Assembly: GCF_000970795.1 (NCBI RefSeq)
Contig: NZ_KQ034029.1
Location: 1 to 64,000, forward strand
DNA length: 64,000 nucleotides
Direction: 5' to 3'
Source of the DNA: Bombilactobacillus mellifer
GTDB lineage: Bacteria; Bacillota; Bacilli; Lactobacillales; Lactobacillaceae
This document shows, piece after piece, positions 17,911 through 26,138 of the stretch. The notes beneath the pieces were generated by a model. The model worked only from the letters and a program-made list of their open reading frames with translations, did no database searches and was not told the DNA's origin. Position numbers and translations under genes: made by a program. The stretch's first letter is position 1, and each line of letters starts with the position of its first letter.

Positions 17911-19092
17911 TCACTCCTCTTTACGATACGATAGATTAACCAGCCAATTCAGTCCCGAAATCCCCAGCATCAAAACTCCTGCAACTATGAAGAGCATCGG
18001 AAAAGAAAAATGATCAATAATTAATCCGCCAAATAAAGGTCCAATCGCACGCCCTACCGAAGAAAAGCCGTTAACCAGTCCCTGATTGCGCCCCTTCACT
18101 TCATTGGCTGACCAGTTATCAATAATCACCGGTACCGACGGTACATAAATTGCCTCACCAATGGTCAACAAAATCATCCCGGCAAAAATAAACACTAAGC
18201 TTTTACTAGAAATCGTCACAAAATAAGACACAGTTAAAAAGAACAGACCCCAGCTCACGCGATCAAAAAGGTTATGAATAATATTGGGCCAATGAGCGAT
18301 GAGCAATTGTACTAAAATAATGACCACGCCATTCAATGTCCATAGCATACTATAAATTCGGGTGGAAAAACCATTATCAATCAAATAAACTGAAAAATTA
18401 GATTCCCATTGAGAATACATGGTCCAAACAATCACTAAAGTGGCTAAAGACACCACAAATAAAGGCCAGCTGGCCAATTTGGAAGTTGGCTGTGTCGCAG
18501 AAGACGATTGTTCAACTGATGGCCGTTGCGTAGCCGCATAGTATAAGCGCTGTTTAGGAAAATAAAGCGACAGAATCATTAACGAGATACAATATAAACA
18601 AGTAACTAATAAAAAAATTGGGGCAATCGAACGATGGAACAGTTCACTAATACAAATGGTGCCAATCACTAATCCGACATTTAAGACTAAATAAATTTCA
18701 TTAAACACATGGGTCGCACTCCGACCAGCGACTAAGGTTCCATAGACATTAACCCCCGTGGTTAACCATCCTGTCGCAAAACCAAACGCTATTAAAATCA
18801 GCGCATAAGTCGGCCACCCATCATACTTAATCCCGACACCACTAGATAAAATACATAAAACCAACCCAATGACCGTGAGCCAGAACTGATTAAACCGATC
18901 ATATAATTTGCCCGAGACTACGGCACCAATAACATTGGCGACTGCAAAGCCAAAAAGTGCCAACCCGGCGACAGTTAAAGATTTGTGTAAAACTTGATTA
19001 ATATAAATTGTTGCCAAAGGCCACATCATACTGTAAGCCGTTTCGTTAAAAAAAGCGACAACCAATAACGGCTTCATCCGGACCGTGTTCAT
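17911..19092 (-). CDS. MFS transporter
   Basis: A roughly 393-residue, 12-helix major facilitator superfamily exporter-like protein. The loop between helices 2 and 3 carries GKLYDRFNQ, matching motif A. The ATG at 19090-19092 is chosen because GGAGG lies 5 nt upstream. It forms a two-gene unit with the flavodoxin-like oxidoreductase. The substrate cannot be read from the sequence. The intergenic region to the divergent small gene contains an inverted repeat (ATAGTA/TACTAT, 19115-19134). Confidence 0.85.
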   Translation of the reverse strand: MNTVRMKPLLVVAFFNETAYSMMWPLATIYINQVLHKSLTVAGLALFGFAVANVIGAVVSGKLYDRFNQFWLTVIGLVLCILSSGVGIKYDGWPTYALILIAFGFATGWLTTGVNVYGTLVAGRSATHVFNEIYLVLNVGLVIGTICISELFHRSIAPIFLLVTCLYCISLMILSLYFPKQRLYYAATQRPSVEQSSSATQPTSKLASWPLFVVSLATLVIVWTMYSQWESNFSVYLIDNGFSTRIYSMLWTLNGVVIILVQLLIAHWPNIIHNLFDRVSWGLFFLTVSYFVTISSKSLVFIFAGMILLTIGEAIYVPSVPVIIDNWSANEVKGRNQGLVNGFSSVGRAIGPLFGGLIIDHFSFPMLFIVAGVLMLGISGLNWLVNLSYRKEE

Positions 19093-19174
19093 CTGTGCCT
19101 CCAAAAAATGTACAATAGTAATATTCAATACTATCTACTATAACATGACCCCAGAGCAGAAAGGAACTAGAAAA

Positions 19175-19543
19175 ATGACCGCCGCCAATTATCAACCTCG
19201 TGATACAAAAGACGCCTTGCGGCACCTGCAAACTTTAGTCAATCAATACTATCGCGCACCGTTAACCGCCGATTTGTTAGCTTATAATCAAAAACAAATT
19301 ACTTATTTACAAGAAAATGTTATTCCCTATGCACAACAAGTGGAGCATAATCTGCAACGCCAACAAGAAGCTCAGCTCATGATGCAAGAATTACAACGCT
19401 GGCAAGTCTTACGCCTGCAAGGTCACAATGTGGCCGGCAAAATGCGCCACTTTCGTTTTCAAGCAGCTACTGTGACAAAATATCGTACTCCTAAGCCGAA
19501 ACGCCAATCGCTGCCGCACTACCATACGGGCCCCCGCCATTAA
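19175..19543 (+). CDS. Hypothetical small basic protein
   Basis: A 122-residue protein I do not recognise. It is rich in Gln, Leu and Arg, mostly helical in appearance (about residues 10-85, possibly coiled coil), with a basic Pro/His-containing tail (PKPKRQSLPHYHTGPRH). No signal peptide or membrane segment. The ATG at 19175 is chosen for AAAGGA 9 nt upstream; longer starts lack a site. It is divergent from the MFS gene and 62 nt upstream of galE, with which it may be co-transcribed. No function proposed. Confidence 0.65.
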   Translation: MTAANYQPRDTKDALRHLQTLVNQYYRAPLTADLLAYNQKQITYLQENVIPYAQQVEHNLQRQQEAQLMMQELQRWQVLRLQGHNVAGKMRHFRFQAATVTKYRTPKPKRQSLPHYHTGPRH

Positions 19544-19605
19544 TCATTTTATCGAAAAATTATGTTAAAATTAGCGTAGCTTCAATCTGAAAAGGAGTCT
19601 GAAGA

Positions 19606-20604
19606 ATGACGGAAACAATTTTAGTAGCCGGAGGAGCCGGCTATGTTGGTTCACACATGGTGCAAGAATTAATTAATGAACATTATGATGTCGTAGTGAT
19701 CGACAATCTATCCACCGGTCATCGGCAAGCAATCAATGCCCAGGCCCGCTTTTATCAAGGCGATACACGCGATCGGCAATTTCTCGAAAGTGTTTTTGCA
19801 CAAGAAGAAATTACCGCAGTCATCCATATGGATGCTTTTTCCTTAGTTCCCGAATCTGTGCAGCAGCCTTTAAAATATTTTGATAATAATCTGATTGGTC
19901 TGATTAGTTTATTAGAAGCCATGAACAAGTATGCGATTAAATATTTAATTTTCTCGTCCACAGCGGCGACTTTTGGCAATCCCGTCCAAATTCCCATCCA
20001 AGATCAAGATCCCCAGCAGCCGATTAATCCATATGGAGAGAGTAAATTAATGATGGAAAAAATCGTTCACTGGGTAGAACAAGCTAATGGTTTGCAATGT
20101 GTAGCTTTGCGCTATTTTAACGCGGCTGGTGCCTTGGCTGACGGTTCCATTGGTGAAGATCACCGTCCCGAAACTCATTTAATCCCCATTATTTTACGTA
20201 CTGCTGCTGGTCAGCAAGACTATGTTCAAATTTGTGGCACTGATTATCACACGCCGGATGGCACAAATATTCGCGATTATGTACACGTCATGGACTTAGC
20301 CCAAGCCCATATTTTAGCTTTGAAATATCTCCAAGCAGGCAATCCCAGCTGCAGCTTTAATTTAGGATCGAATACCGGTTTCTCCGTCAAAGAAATCCTG
20401 CAAACTGCGCGGGAAGTCACTCATTGTGCGATTCCCGCTCAAGAAGCACCTCGTCGAGGCGGCGATCCGGATATCTTAATCGCTGATAATTCGCAAGCTA
20501 AAAAAATTCTCGGCTGGCACCCTCAATACGATGATATTCATACAATCATTCAAACTGCCTGGACTTGGAAGCAAAATCATCCCCAGGGGTATGCTCATAA
20601 ATAA
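19606..20604 (+). CDS. galE: UDP-glucose 4-epimerase
   Basis: A 332-residue short-chain dehydrogenase-type enzyme interconverting UDP-glucose and UDP-galactose for galactose use and cell-wall sugar supply. It has the NAD-binding GGAGYVGS, the SSTAATFG catalytic Ser/Thr region and YGESK (catalytic Tyr-x3-Lys). AAAAGGAG precedes the ATG. No other Leloir genes lie nearby, so a cell-envelope role is likely, by inference. Confidence 0.96.
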   Translation: MTETILVAGGAGYVGSHMVQELINEHYDVVVIDNLSTGHRQAINAQARFYQGDTRDRQFLESVFAQEEITAVIHMDAFSLVPESVQQPLKYFDNNLIGLISLLEAMNKYAIKYLIFSSTAATFGNPVQIPIQDQDPQQPINPYGESKLMMEKIVHWVEQANGLQCVALRYFNAAGALADGSIGEDHRPETHLIPIILRTAAGQQDYVQICGTDYHTPDGTNIRDYVHVMDLAQAHILALKYLQAGNPSCSFNLGSNTGFSVKEILQTAREVTHCAIPAQEAPRRGGDPDILIADNSQAKKILGWHPQYDDIHTIIQTAWTWKQNHPQGYAHK

Positions 20605-20675
20605 TGACTGAATTTTTCATACTTTCGCCATATTTTTATCGGGTCATTTTCACAACTACCCCGTATTATATAGTT

Positions 20676-20796
20676 TGTAAGTTGAGATGAAGTTCTTTAA
20701 AACTTCTCTCTTCTTTCCCCCCAAAAATTTAAATATTGATTCCCCTCATTATTTAAAATTTCAAAACCATTGCTCCCCCCAGCAATGGTTTTTATA
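20676..20796 (+). ncRNA. Candidate small RNA, tandem copy 1 (C-rich)
   Basis: An unannotated RNA-like unit. A -10-like TATTAT (20664-20669) precedes an 87-nt body (20674-20760) that is repeated almost intact 197 bp downstream. The body begins with a hairpin (arms around AAGTT/AACTT), followed by single-stranded CCCCCC (20717-20722) and TCCCCTC (20741-20747). It ends at a terminator, AAAACCATTGCT/AGCAATGGTTTT, with a CCCCCC loop and a T-run (20763-20793). No open reading frame follows on this strand. The C-rich stretches could pair with Shine-Dalgarno sequences, as C-rich regulatory RNAs such as RsaE/RoxS do; this is an analogy, not an identification. Confidence 0.65.
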
Positions 20797-20872
20797 TATC
20801 TCTTTTGTCAAAGTTCACAAATAATTCACAATTTAAGAGTTATAAATTCATATTCTGGCGCTATGATGTATT

Positions 20873-21003
20873 TGTAAGTTGAGATGAGGTTCAAAAACCT
20901 TCTCTCTACTCCCCCCAAACCTAATTTAAATATTGATTCCCCTCATTATTTAAAATTAACCGTATATATTAAAAAGCTATCACACAAGTGATAGCTTTTT
21001 TTC
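20873..21003 (+). ncRNA. Candidate small RNA, tandem copy 2 (C-rich)
   Basis: Second copy of the unit described for 20676-20796. The 87-nt body spans 20871-20957. A TATGAT -10 lies at 20862-20867 with a weak TTATAA -35 16 nt upstream. The first hairpin has compensatory changes relative to copy 1 (AGGTT/AACCT against AAGTT/AACTT). CCCCCC is at 20911-20916 and TCCCCTC at 20938-20944; the last 35 nt of the body are identical to copy 1. The terminator is different: AAAAAGCTATCAC/GTGATAGCTTTTT (20971-21000) plus T. Its end meets the 3' end of the convergent hydrolase-like gene. Confidence 0.68.
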
Positions 21004-21008
21004 TTGGT

Positions 21009-21791
21009 CTATTGATAGTTTAAAAAACTTAAGACCCCCAAAGGCGCTGTTAATAAAAGATTGGCGGCTGTATTTTGCAGGACATAGCTTTGATCAAATA
21101 TGGGCAACCATTGTTGATATGCTTGTTGTAAGTGCTCTTGCTGATTGATTTGTTTTTGTAAGGCCGCAGAAGCCAGCAAAATCAGCGGCACCGAAATCCG
21201 TTGTGGTTGCAGTGCTTGGAGCTGGGTATGCCAACCAGCTTGCTGCTGCTTCGTAAAACGCACCTGATAATTAGCTTTTACTTGATGATATTGCGCTACA
21301 TAAGCATTGACCATCATTTGCGTTTGAAATTCGGAAATTAAAGTTTTGGCATGAAGATATTGATGCGCCGCCCACACTAGGGCTTCATAAGAAGTAAAAG
21401 TGCTCTGCGGCAAATTATAGTTGGGGACATGTAAACTGGGATCTAAAGCAATAATTCTTTGTGGATGCAGCCCGTAAGTCTGAACGGCAGCAATAACCAC
21501 ACTCAGGGCTGTCCCCGACACCACAATCTGATACTGGCAGAGCGCTAATTCTTGCAACCAGGACGCCAAAATCTCCGCATAGTCGGGTAACGTGAGTGAG
21601 GCGTTGGGCACAATCGGCCAATCAAGTGCCCAGCTTGGAAATTCATTATTTAAAACCAGCATTTGTAAACCAGCATTCACATTTTGCCCGATATCCGGCA
21701 CGATAATCAAGGCCGTGTCACTTTCATTAGTCGCTGCTAAATAATGTATCTGGGGCAATGTTGAACTTTGAAGTACTTGAATTATGGGCAT
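21009..21791 (-). CDS. Alpha/beta-hydrolase-fold-like protein, probably non-catalytic
   Basis: A 260-residue protein whose middle resembles the alpha/beta hydrolase nucleophile elbow and following strand (VSGTALSVVI ... RIIALDPSL). The elbow G-x-S-x-G is replaced by G93-T-A95-L-S97, so the usual nucleophilic Ser is Ala. The C-terminal third is Gln-rich and no clear catalytic His is seen. The ATG at 21789-21791 has GGAG 10 nt upstream; a TTG at 21797 is the alternative. A pseudo-enzyme is the simplest reading; the assignment rests on fold-like patterns only. Confidence 0.5.
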   Translation of the reverse strand: MPIIQVLQSSTLPQIHYLAATNESDTALIIVPDIGQNVNAGLQMLVLNNEFPSWALDWPIVPNASLTLPDYAEILASWLQELALCQYQIVVSGTALSVVIAAVQTYGLHPQRIIALDPSLHVPNYNLPQSTFTSYEALVWAAHQYLHAKTLISEFQTQMMVNAYVAQYHQVKANYQVRFTKQQQAGWHTQLQALQPQRISVPLILLASAALQKQINQQEHLQQAYQQWLPIFDQSYVLQNTAANLLLTAPLGVLSFLNYQ

Positions 21792-21850
21792 GCGCAAATT
21801 TCTCCTTGCAGTATCTGGGGTACACTAATTGTCTTCTTGTAGACAATTTA

Positions 21851-21887
21851 AAAAAGAAAAAACCCGCTGTCAACAGCGGGTTTTTTT
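21851..21887 (-). terminator. Terminator of nox
   Basis: Stem AACCCGCTGT/ACAGCGGGTT with a 2-nt centre (21861-21882). It is flanked by T-rich sequence on both strands and sits 15-40 nt past the nox stop. Confidence 0.9.
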
Positions 21888-21901
21888 AAGAAGCACACTA
21901 A

Positions 21902-23245
21902 CTAGGCTTGATTTTGTTGTGCTACAGCAGCAATAGCCACTGAACTTAAATAATTAATCGGTTTATCAAAATTAGGTTGGAAGAAGAAATCAACCATCGC
22001 CAATTGCTCAATAGTCATCTGATTTTGAATGGCTAAAGATAAAGTATTGGCCGATTGCGAAACATCATACTTGCTCGTCAAAGACCCACCTAATATACGA
22101 TGAGTTTGTGGATCCCAGATCAAATTTAACAAAACTGGTTCGGTACTAAGCATGAATTCCGGACGATAATTATCTTCGACACTAACGTGTGCTACTTTGA
22201 CGCCGCGGGCTTTCGCTCCATTCACCGTTAACCCGGCCCCAGCGTACGTCCGCTGATACAATTCCACGGCAGAAGTTGCTTGCGTTCCTAAATATTTGTG
22301 CGTAGCAGTGGCAATATTATCGCCGATTAATAATCCTTGCCGCACAGCATTGGTGGCTAACGGGATATAATCCGGTTTTTGCGTAGGATTGTATTGTACT
22401 GTGGCAGCATCTCCGGCAGCAAAGACATCCGGTTGACTGGTTTGCATATATTCATCGACAATGATGGCGCCATTATCCAATGTTTGCAATTGATCTTGGA
22501 ATAGTCCGGTACATGGACGAAAACCAACACATAAAACAGCAATATCAGCTTGATACTGGCCCTGATCAGTTGTCACAATGACTCCATTATCTTGATCTTC
22601 AAACTTTACTACTTTTTCCTGCAGCTGCAGTTTTACTCCGTGATCCCGATAATCTTGTTCGGCAATTTCCGAAATATTTTCGTCAAAATTCTTGGCCATC
22701 ACATGCGGCAACATATCAATTAAAGTAACATCTTTTTGTTTCAAACTGTAGGCTTCAGCCAATTCCGCGCCAATATAACCTGAGCCAATCACAATGGCAC
22801 TTTGAATTTGATCTGCATTTTGTTTCAATTGGTTGGCATCGTCCCAATTCTTACAATGCAAGACATGAGGCCCATCAACTCCCGGGACCGGCGGGATCAC
22901 AGGCTGGGAACCCGTAGTAATCACCAATTTATCGTACTTTTGAATAAATTCTTCTTGGGAAACTAAATTTTTCACAGTCAATTGTTTCTTGTCCCAATCA
23001 ACTGCCAAAACATCATGTTGCATATGCATCTGAGCCCCCAAAGAGCTCAACTGTTCCGGACTAGAATAAAACATCTTTTGTGGATCAGAAACCCGATCGC
23101 TCACCCACAAAGCAATACCGCAAGATAAGAATGACAACGTATCATTGCGTTCAAAAACATCAACTTCCCAATCTGGATGATTGGTTAAAATGGACTGCGC
23201 TGCAAACGTTCCCGCATGCGTACAACCGATAATGCTAACTTTCAT
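21902..23245 (-). CDS. nox: NADH oxidase (CoA-disulfide reductase-like flavoprotein)
   Basis: A 447-residue FAD enzyme. The N-terminal FAD-binding strand is KVSIIGCTHAG; the redox-active Cys is C42 in FLSCGIALW; a second dinucleotide-binding motif is in IVIGSGYIGAELAE; the FAD site FAAGDAATV lies near 275. This matches the water-forming NADH oxidases of lactic acid bacteria, which regenerate NAD+ with O2. AAAGGAGG precedes the ATG. It is transcribed alone from a strong promoter. The water-forming type is inferred from the single Cys and overall family. Confidence 0.93.
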   Translation of the reverse strand: MKVSIIGCTHAGTFAAQSILTNHPDWEVDVFERNDTLSFLSCGIALWVSDRVSDPQKMFYSSPEQLSSLGAQMHMQHDVLAVDWDKKQLTVKNLVSQEEFIQKYDKLVITTGSQPVIPPVPGVDGPHVLHCKNWDDANQLKQNADQIQSAIVIGSGYIGAELAEAYSLKQKDVTLIDMLPHVMAKNFDENISEIAEQDYRDHGVKLQLQEKVVKFEDQDNGVIVTTDQGQYQADIAVLCVGFRPCTGLFQDQLQTLDNGAIIVDEYMQTSQPDVFAAGDAATVQYNPTQKPDYIPLATNAVRQGLLIGDNIATATHKYLGTQATSAVELYQRTYAGAGLTVNGAKARGVKVAHVSVEDNYRPEFMLSTEPVLLNLIWDPQTHRILGGSLTSKYDVSQSANTLSLAIQNQMTIEQLAMVDFFFQPNFDKPINYLSSVAIAAVAQQNQA

Positions 23246-23292
23246 TTAAAAAAGTCCTCCTTTGATGCAACCACCAAGGTTTTTATGTGAAT

Positions 23293-23321
23293 ATTATAAC
23301 AACCTTGAAGCTAAACATCAA
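23293..23321 (-). promoter_or_regulatory. nox promoter
   Basis: TTGATG (23316-23321) and a perfect TATAAT (complement 23293-23298) with a 17-nt spacer. CAAGGTT and AACCTTG (23275-23281, 23301-23307) flank the -10 as an inverted repeat. The minus-strand stretch TTGTTATAATATTCACA overlapping the -10 loosely resembles a Rex site. Confidence 0.75.
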
Positions 23322-23356
23322 CTTTTCTAAATAAAAAAATTAAAAAAAGCTTTTAG

Positions 23357-25009
23357 TCATTTTATGTGTAATTTATTTCTTAATTTGTCACCAGAAATAT
23401 GCAAAATTTGATCAAAACTGCGCTTTTTTAACACCCAGTACCCATAAATAAAGGCTCCAATGATAATTTCCAGCATTAAATAACCTGTACTCCGAAGGCG
23501 GCCGCCTGTCGTATCTAGCTGGCCAACCAGACCATCGATTCCCCATACTACTAGCAGCATGACAACCGCTAAAGCGATCAGGGGCCATAAATCGCGTCGT
23601 AATATTTGGGACCACGGCAAGGGATATAAGCGATTAATTTTGGTGACCATTAAGGCACAAATTACGATCATGGCACAAATCGTCGCCCAAATCGGGCCGT
23701 AAGCTTGCAACCAATAAACCAAGGGCCATTGAATAATAATTTTCACCACAAAACCGATGCCCAGGTAACGAATCGCCAGTCCATTTTTGTATAAAGCTTG
23801 TAAAATAGCCGCCAAGACCATGAACAAGCCTATCAATAACGCCATCACACAAGATAACCGCATAATTTTAATTCCTAAAGCACTATAAGCGTAAAAAGTA
23901 ATCCATAATGGGCGGGCCACTGCCAACATACCTAACGCTGCCGGCAGCATAAAAAACATAAATAAGCATAAGATATCTCGAATTTGCTGCTTAATCGACT
24001 CGGTTTTTTGTTGGGTATATAAAGAAGAAACTAACGGAATGGAAGAAGAAACCACTCCCGTAGCTAAGGAGACAATGACCATAATCAGCTTGTTCGCTTG
24101 AAAACCAAAAAGCGAATAATAATAATCTAATTGTTGCTGGGAAATGCGCATAAAGCTTTGCATCATCCAATTAAAAGTGGACTGATCAAACAAATTAAAA
24201 ATCGTAATCGTCGAATCAATAATTACAAAGGGAATCGCTTGTTGCACAATTTCTTTCGTGAAATCGCGCGCAGTAAATTGTAAATTATGCGACCCGAACG
24301 TGGCTAAATCCCGAAAATAATGCCGGCGCCGCCAAAAACATCCTAATAAATATAAAATGGAAGCACTGGCACCGACAAAAGAAGCAAAGGTTGATTTCGT
24401 CACAGCATCCACATAATTACCGTGGCGAATTTGCATGGTAATATACGTAATAGCTAACATGTAACAGACACGGACAAGTTGTTCGAACATCATAGACAGA
24501 GCCGAGGGCTCCATCAGAGAATAACCTTGAAAATAGCCGCGCATAATACTGAGAGTAGGTAATAACAAAATCGCAATGGCCAACGCCTTTATCGCAGGAA
24601 TACTGCGCGGATCGCCATTTGTAAATACCTGGGCTACTTCCGGCGCTCCAAAATACATAATCCCCGCAAAAACCACGCCAATTATGGCTGTAACTTTCAA
24701 CGCCTGTTTAAAGAGTTGATTCCCCGCTTCGTATTCGCCTAAGGCATTATAATGCGAAATCTGTTTAGAAATAGCGCTAGGTAAGCCGGCTGTCGAGATT
24801 AACAAGAAAAAGTCATAAATATGATAAACTTTGCCATACAAAGCATTGGCAGAAGCAGCAATCAGCGCTGAACCCATCCAAATATTCCAAGGAATCACAT
24901 ATAAAGCCGATAGTGCCCGGGAAATGATGCCGCTGGCAGTGATCCAAGTGGATCCTGAAAGTAATGAATCTGGACTGTTAGTTGCAGAAGTTTTTGGTTG
25001 CTCGGCCAT
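23357..25009 (-). CDS. MOP-family lipid flippase (MurJ/YtgP-like)
   Basis: A roughly 550-residue integral membrane protein with about 14 hydrophobic helices and the MviN/MurJ-polysaccharide flippase look (SGIISRALSALYVIPW at the start, LPSAISKQISHYNA in the first loop). YtgP-type proteins flip lipid II in streptococci and bacilli; a role in peptidoglycan or polysaccharide export is therefore likely. Two adjacent ATGs exist (25010-25012 and 25007-25009). The second is better spaced (6 nt) from GGTGG. Confidence 0.85.
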   Translation of the reverse strand: MAEQPKTSATNSPDSLLSGSTWITASGIISRALSALYVIPWNIWMGSALIAASANALYGKVYHIYDFFLLISTAGLPSAISKQISHYNALGEYEAGNQLFKQALKVTAIIGVVFAGIMYFGAPEVAQVFTNGDPRSIPAIKALAIAILLLPTLSIMRGYFQGYSLMEPSALSMMFEQLVRVCYMLAITYITMQIRHGNYVDAVTKSTFASFVGASASILYLLGCFWRRRHYFRDLATFGSHNLQFTARDFTKEIVQQAIPFVIIDSTITIFNLFDQSTFNWMMQSFMRISQQQLDYYYSLFGFQANKLIMVIVSLATGVVSSSIPLVSSLYTQQKTESIKQQIRDILCLFMFFMLPAALGMLAVARPLWITFYAYSALGIKIMRLSCVMALLIGLFMVLAAILQALYKNGLAIRYLGIGFVVKIIIQWPLVYWLQAYGPIWATICAMIVICALMVTKINRLYPLPWSQILRRDLWPLIALAVVMLLVVWGIDGLVGQLDTTGGRLRSTGYLMLEIIIGAFIYGYWVLKKRSFDQILHISGDKLRNKLHIK

Positions 25010-25060
25010 CATTAACCACCCTAATTAATCAATTTTAGAAAACTACTAAAAACGTATTGT

Positions 25061-25097
25061 ACAAAAAAACATGAACCGTTGCAAAACGACTCATGTT
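25061..25097 (-). terminator. Terminator of SGNH esterase gene
   Basis: Stem AACATGA/TCATGTT with an inner CGTT/AACG pairing (25068-25097), followed by T7 on the minus strand. Confidence 0.85.
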
Positions 25098-25101
25098 TTT
25101 A

Positions 25102-26061
25102 TTAATTTTTGGTCTTTAATAGCGGTGCCAGTGCCGTGATAACCTGTTGTGCCAAAAGCCGACTGCCCGCTTGGTCCGGATGTAAACTATCGGTATAAGT
25201 CAACTGCCAGTCTTGCGTCTCGACTAAAGTAGCTTGCGGATATTCCTGTGTTTCTTCCGTAATCACCGCCGCGTGTTGTTGTGATAAAGGTACCAATACT
25301 AATAAGGGGGTAGTGGGATATAATAAGGTGACTTTTTGTAAAAATTTTTCAAAAGCGGCACGAAATGCTAATTCATTGGTTTTTTTATCGGTCGTACCGA
25401 TATTAATAACGACTGCATCACTAGCTAGCGGTTGCCAAGCATGATCGGCATCGATGTGCGTTAAAAACTCCATCGCTGTAGGCACCCCGCCGCTGCCGGG
25501 TTGGGTAATGCCCGCTCCCGGATAACCAATCCGAATATCCACCATGTCAAAATGTTGGGCTACTAAGGCGGCAAAATTGGCTTCGGGTCGATAATCCCGA
25601 CCGGCCTCGCGGCCTACAACCCAAGAACCGGCAGTAATAGAATCACCAATAAAGGTCAAAACTCCGCCGGCAGGTTTGATCGGTTCCAATTGGGCCGATT
25701 GTGGCGCTGTGATTTTTTCAAAATATAACCCGCCATGACGCCGCCAAACATTAGTTTGCGGAGTATTGCCGGCATAAACTATTTGTAAAGTATGCGTTTG
25801 AAAATCCGGTAAAGTCACTGTGAGTGGCATTTGTGTCAAGTTGACGCGCACAAAAGGCTGCTCATCCAAACGATAAGCCAGCCACGTTTGACTCCAATCG
25901 CCAGCACTGGAAAAAGTTAACTGCACCTGTTGGGCTTGGCTAATTTGTGTAAACATTTGGGCACCTAAATTAGTTGTATAAAGTCCCTGCGCCGTTTGTA
26001 CCCAGCGCCCGGCAAAATAGAGCGGTTCTTGAAAATTTGCTGAAGTTTTTTGAAATTTCAT
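25102..26061 (-). CDS. SGNH/GDSL-family hydrolase (carbohydrate esterase-like)
   Basis: A 319-residue protein with an N-terminal beta-sandwich-like domain (about 1-125) and a C-terminal SGNH hydrolase domain. The block I nucleophile is in FIGDSITAG, a G/N block lies around IGTTDKKTN, and the Asp/His dyad is in DSLHPDQAG near the end. The two-domain order resembles carbohydrate esterase family 2. No signal peptide is seen, so it probably acts on cytoplasmic acylated sugars. ATG start with AGGAAGG upstream. Substrate unknown. Confidence 0.83.
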   Translation of the reverse strand: MKFQKTSANFQEPLYFAGRWVQTAQGLYTTNLGAQMFTQISQAQQVQLTFSSAGDWSQTWLAYRLDEQPFVRVNLTQMPLTVTLPDFQTHTLQIVYAGNTPQTNVWRRHGGLYFEKITAPQSAQLEPIKPAGGVLTFIGDSITAGSWVVGREAGRDYRPEANFAALVAQHFDMVDIRIGYPGAGITQPGSGGVPTAMEFLTHIDADHAWQPLASDAVVINIGTTDKKTNELAFRAAFEKFLQKVTLLYPTTPLLVLVPLSQQHAAVITEETQEYPQATLVETQDWQLTYTDSLHPDQAGSRLLAQQVITALAPLLKTKN

Positions 26062-26076
26062 TTTTTGTCCTTCCTG

Positions 26077-26106
26077 TTGTACTATGCATTTTCATGATAC
26101 TATAAT
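26077..26106 (+). promoter_or_regulatory. Promoter of HAD hydrolase gene
   Basis: TTGTAC (26077-26082) and a perfect TATAAT (26101-26106), 18-nt spacer. Confidence 0.65.
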
Positions 26107-26138
26107 AAAGAAAAAATGACAGATTGAGGAGCGGTTTC

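Noticed and set aside
20605-21008. The repeats as a CRISPR array or IS terminal repeats
   Set aside because: There are only two copies, each about 87 nt with its own terminator, no regular spacers, no transposase frame and no target-site duplication.
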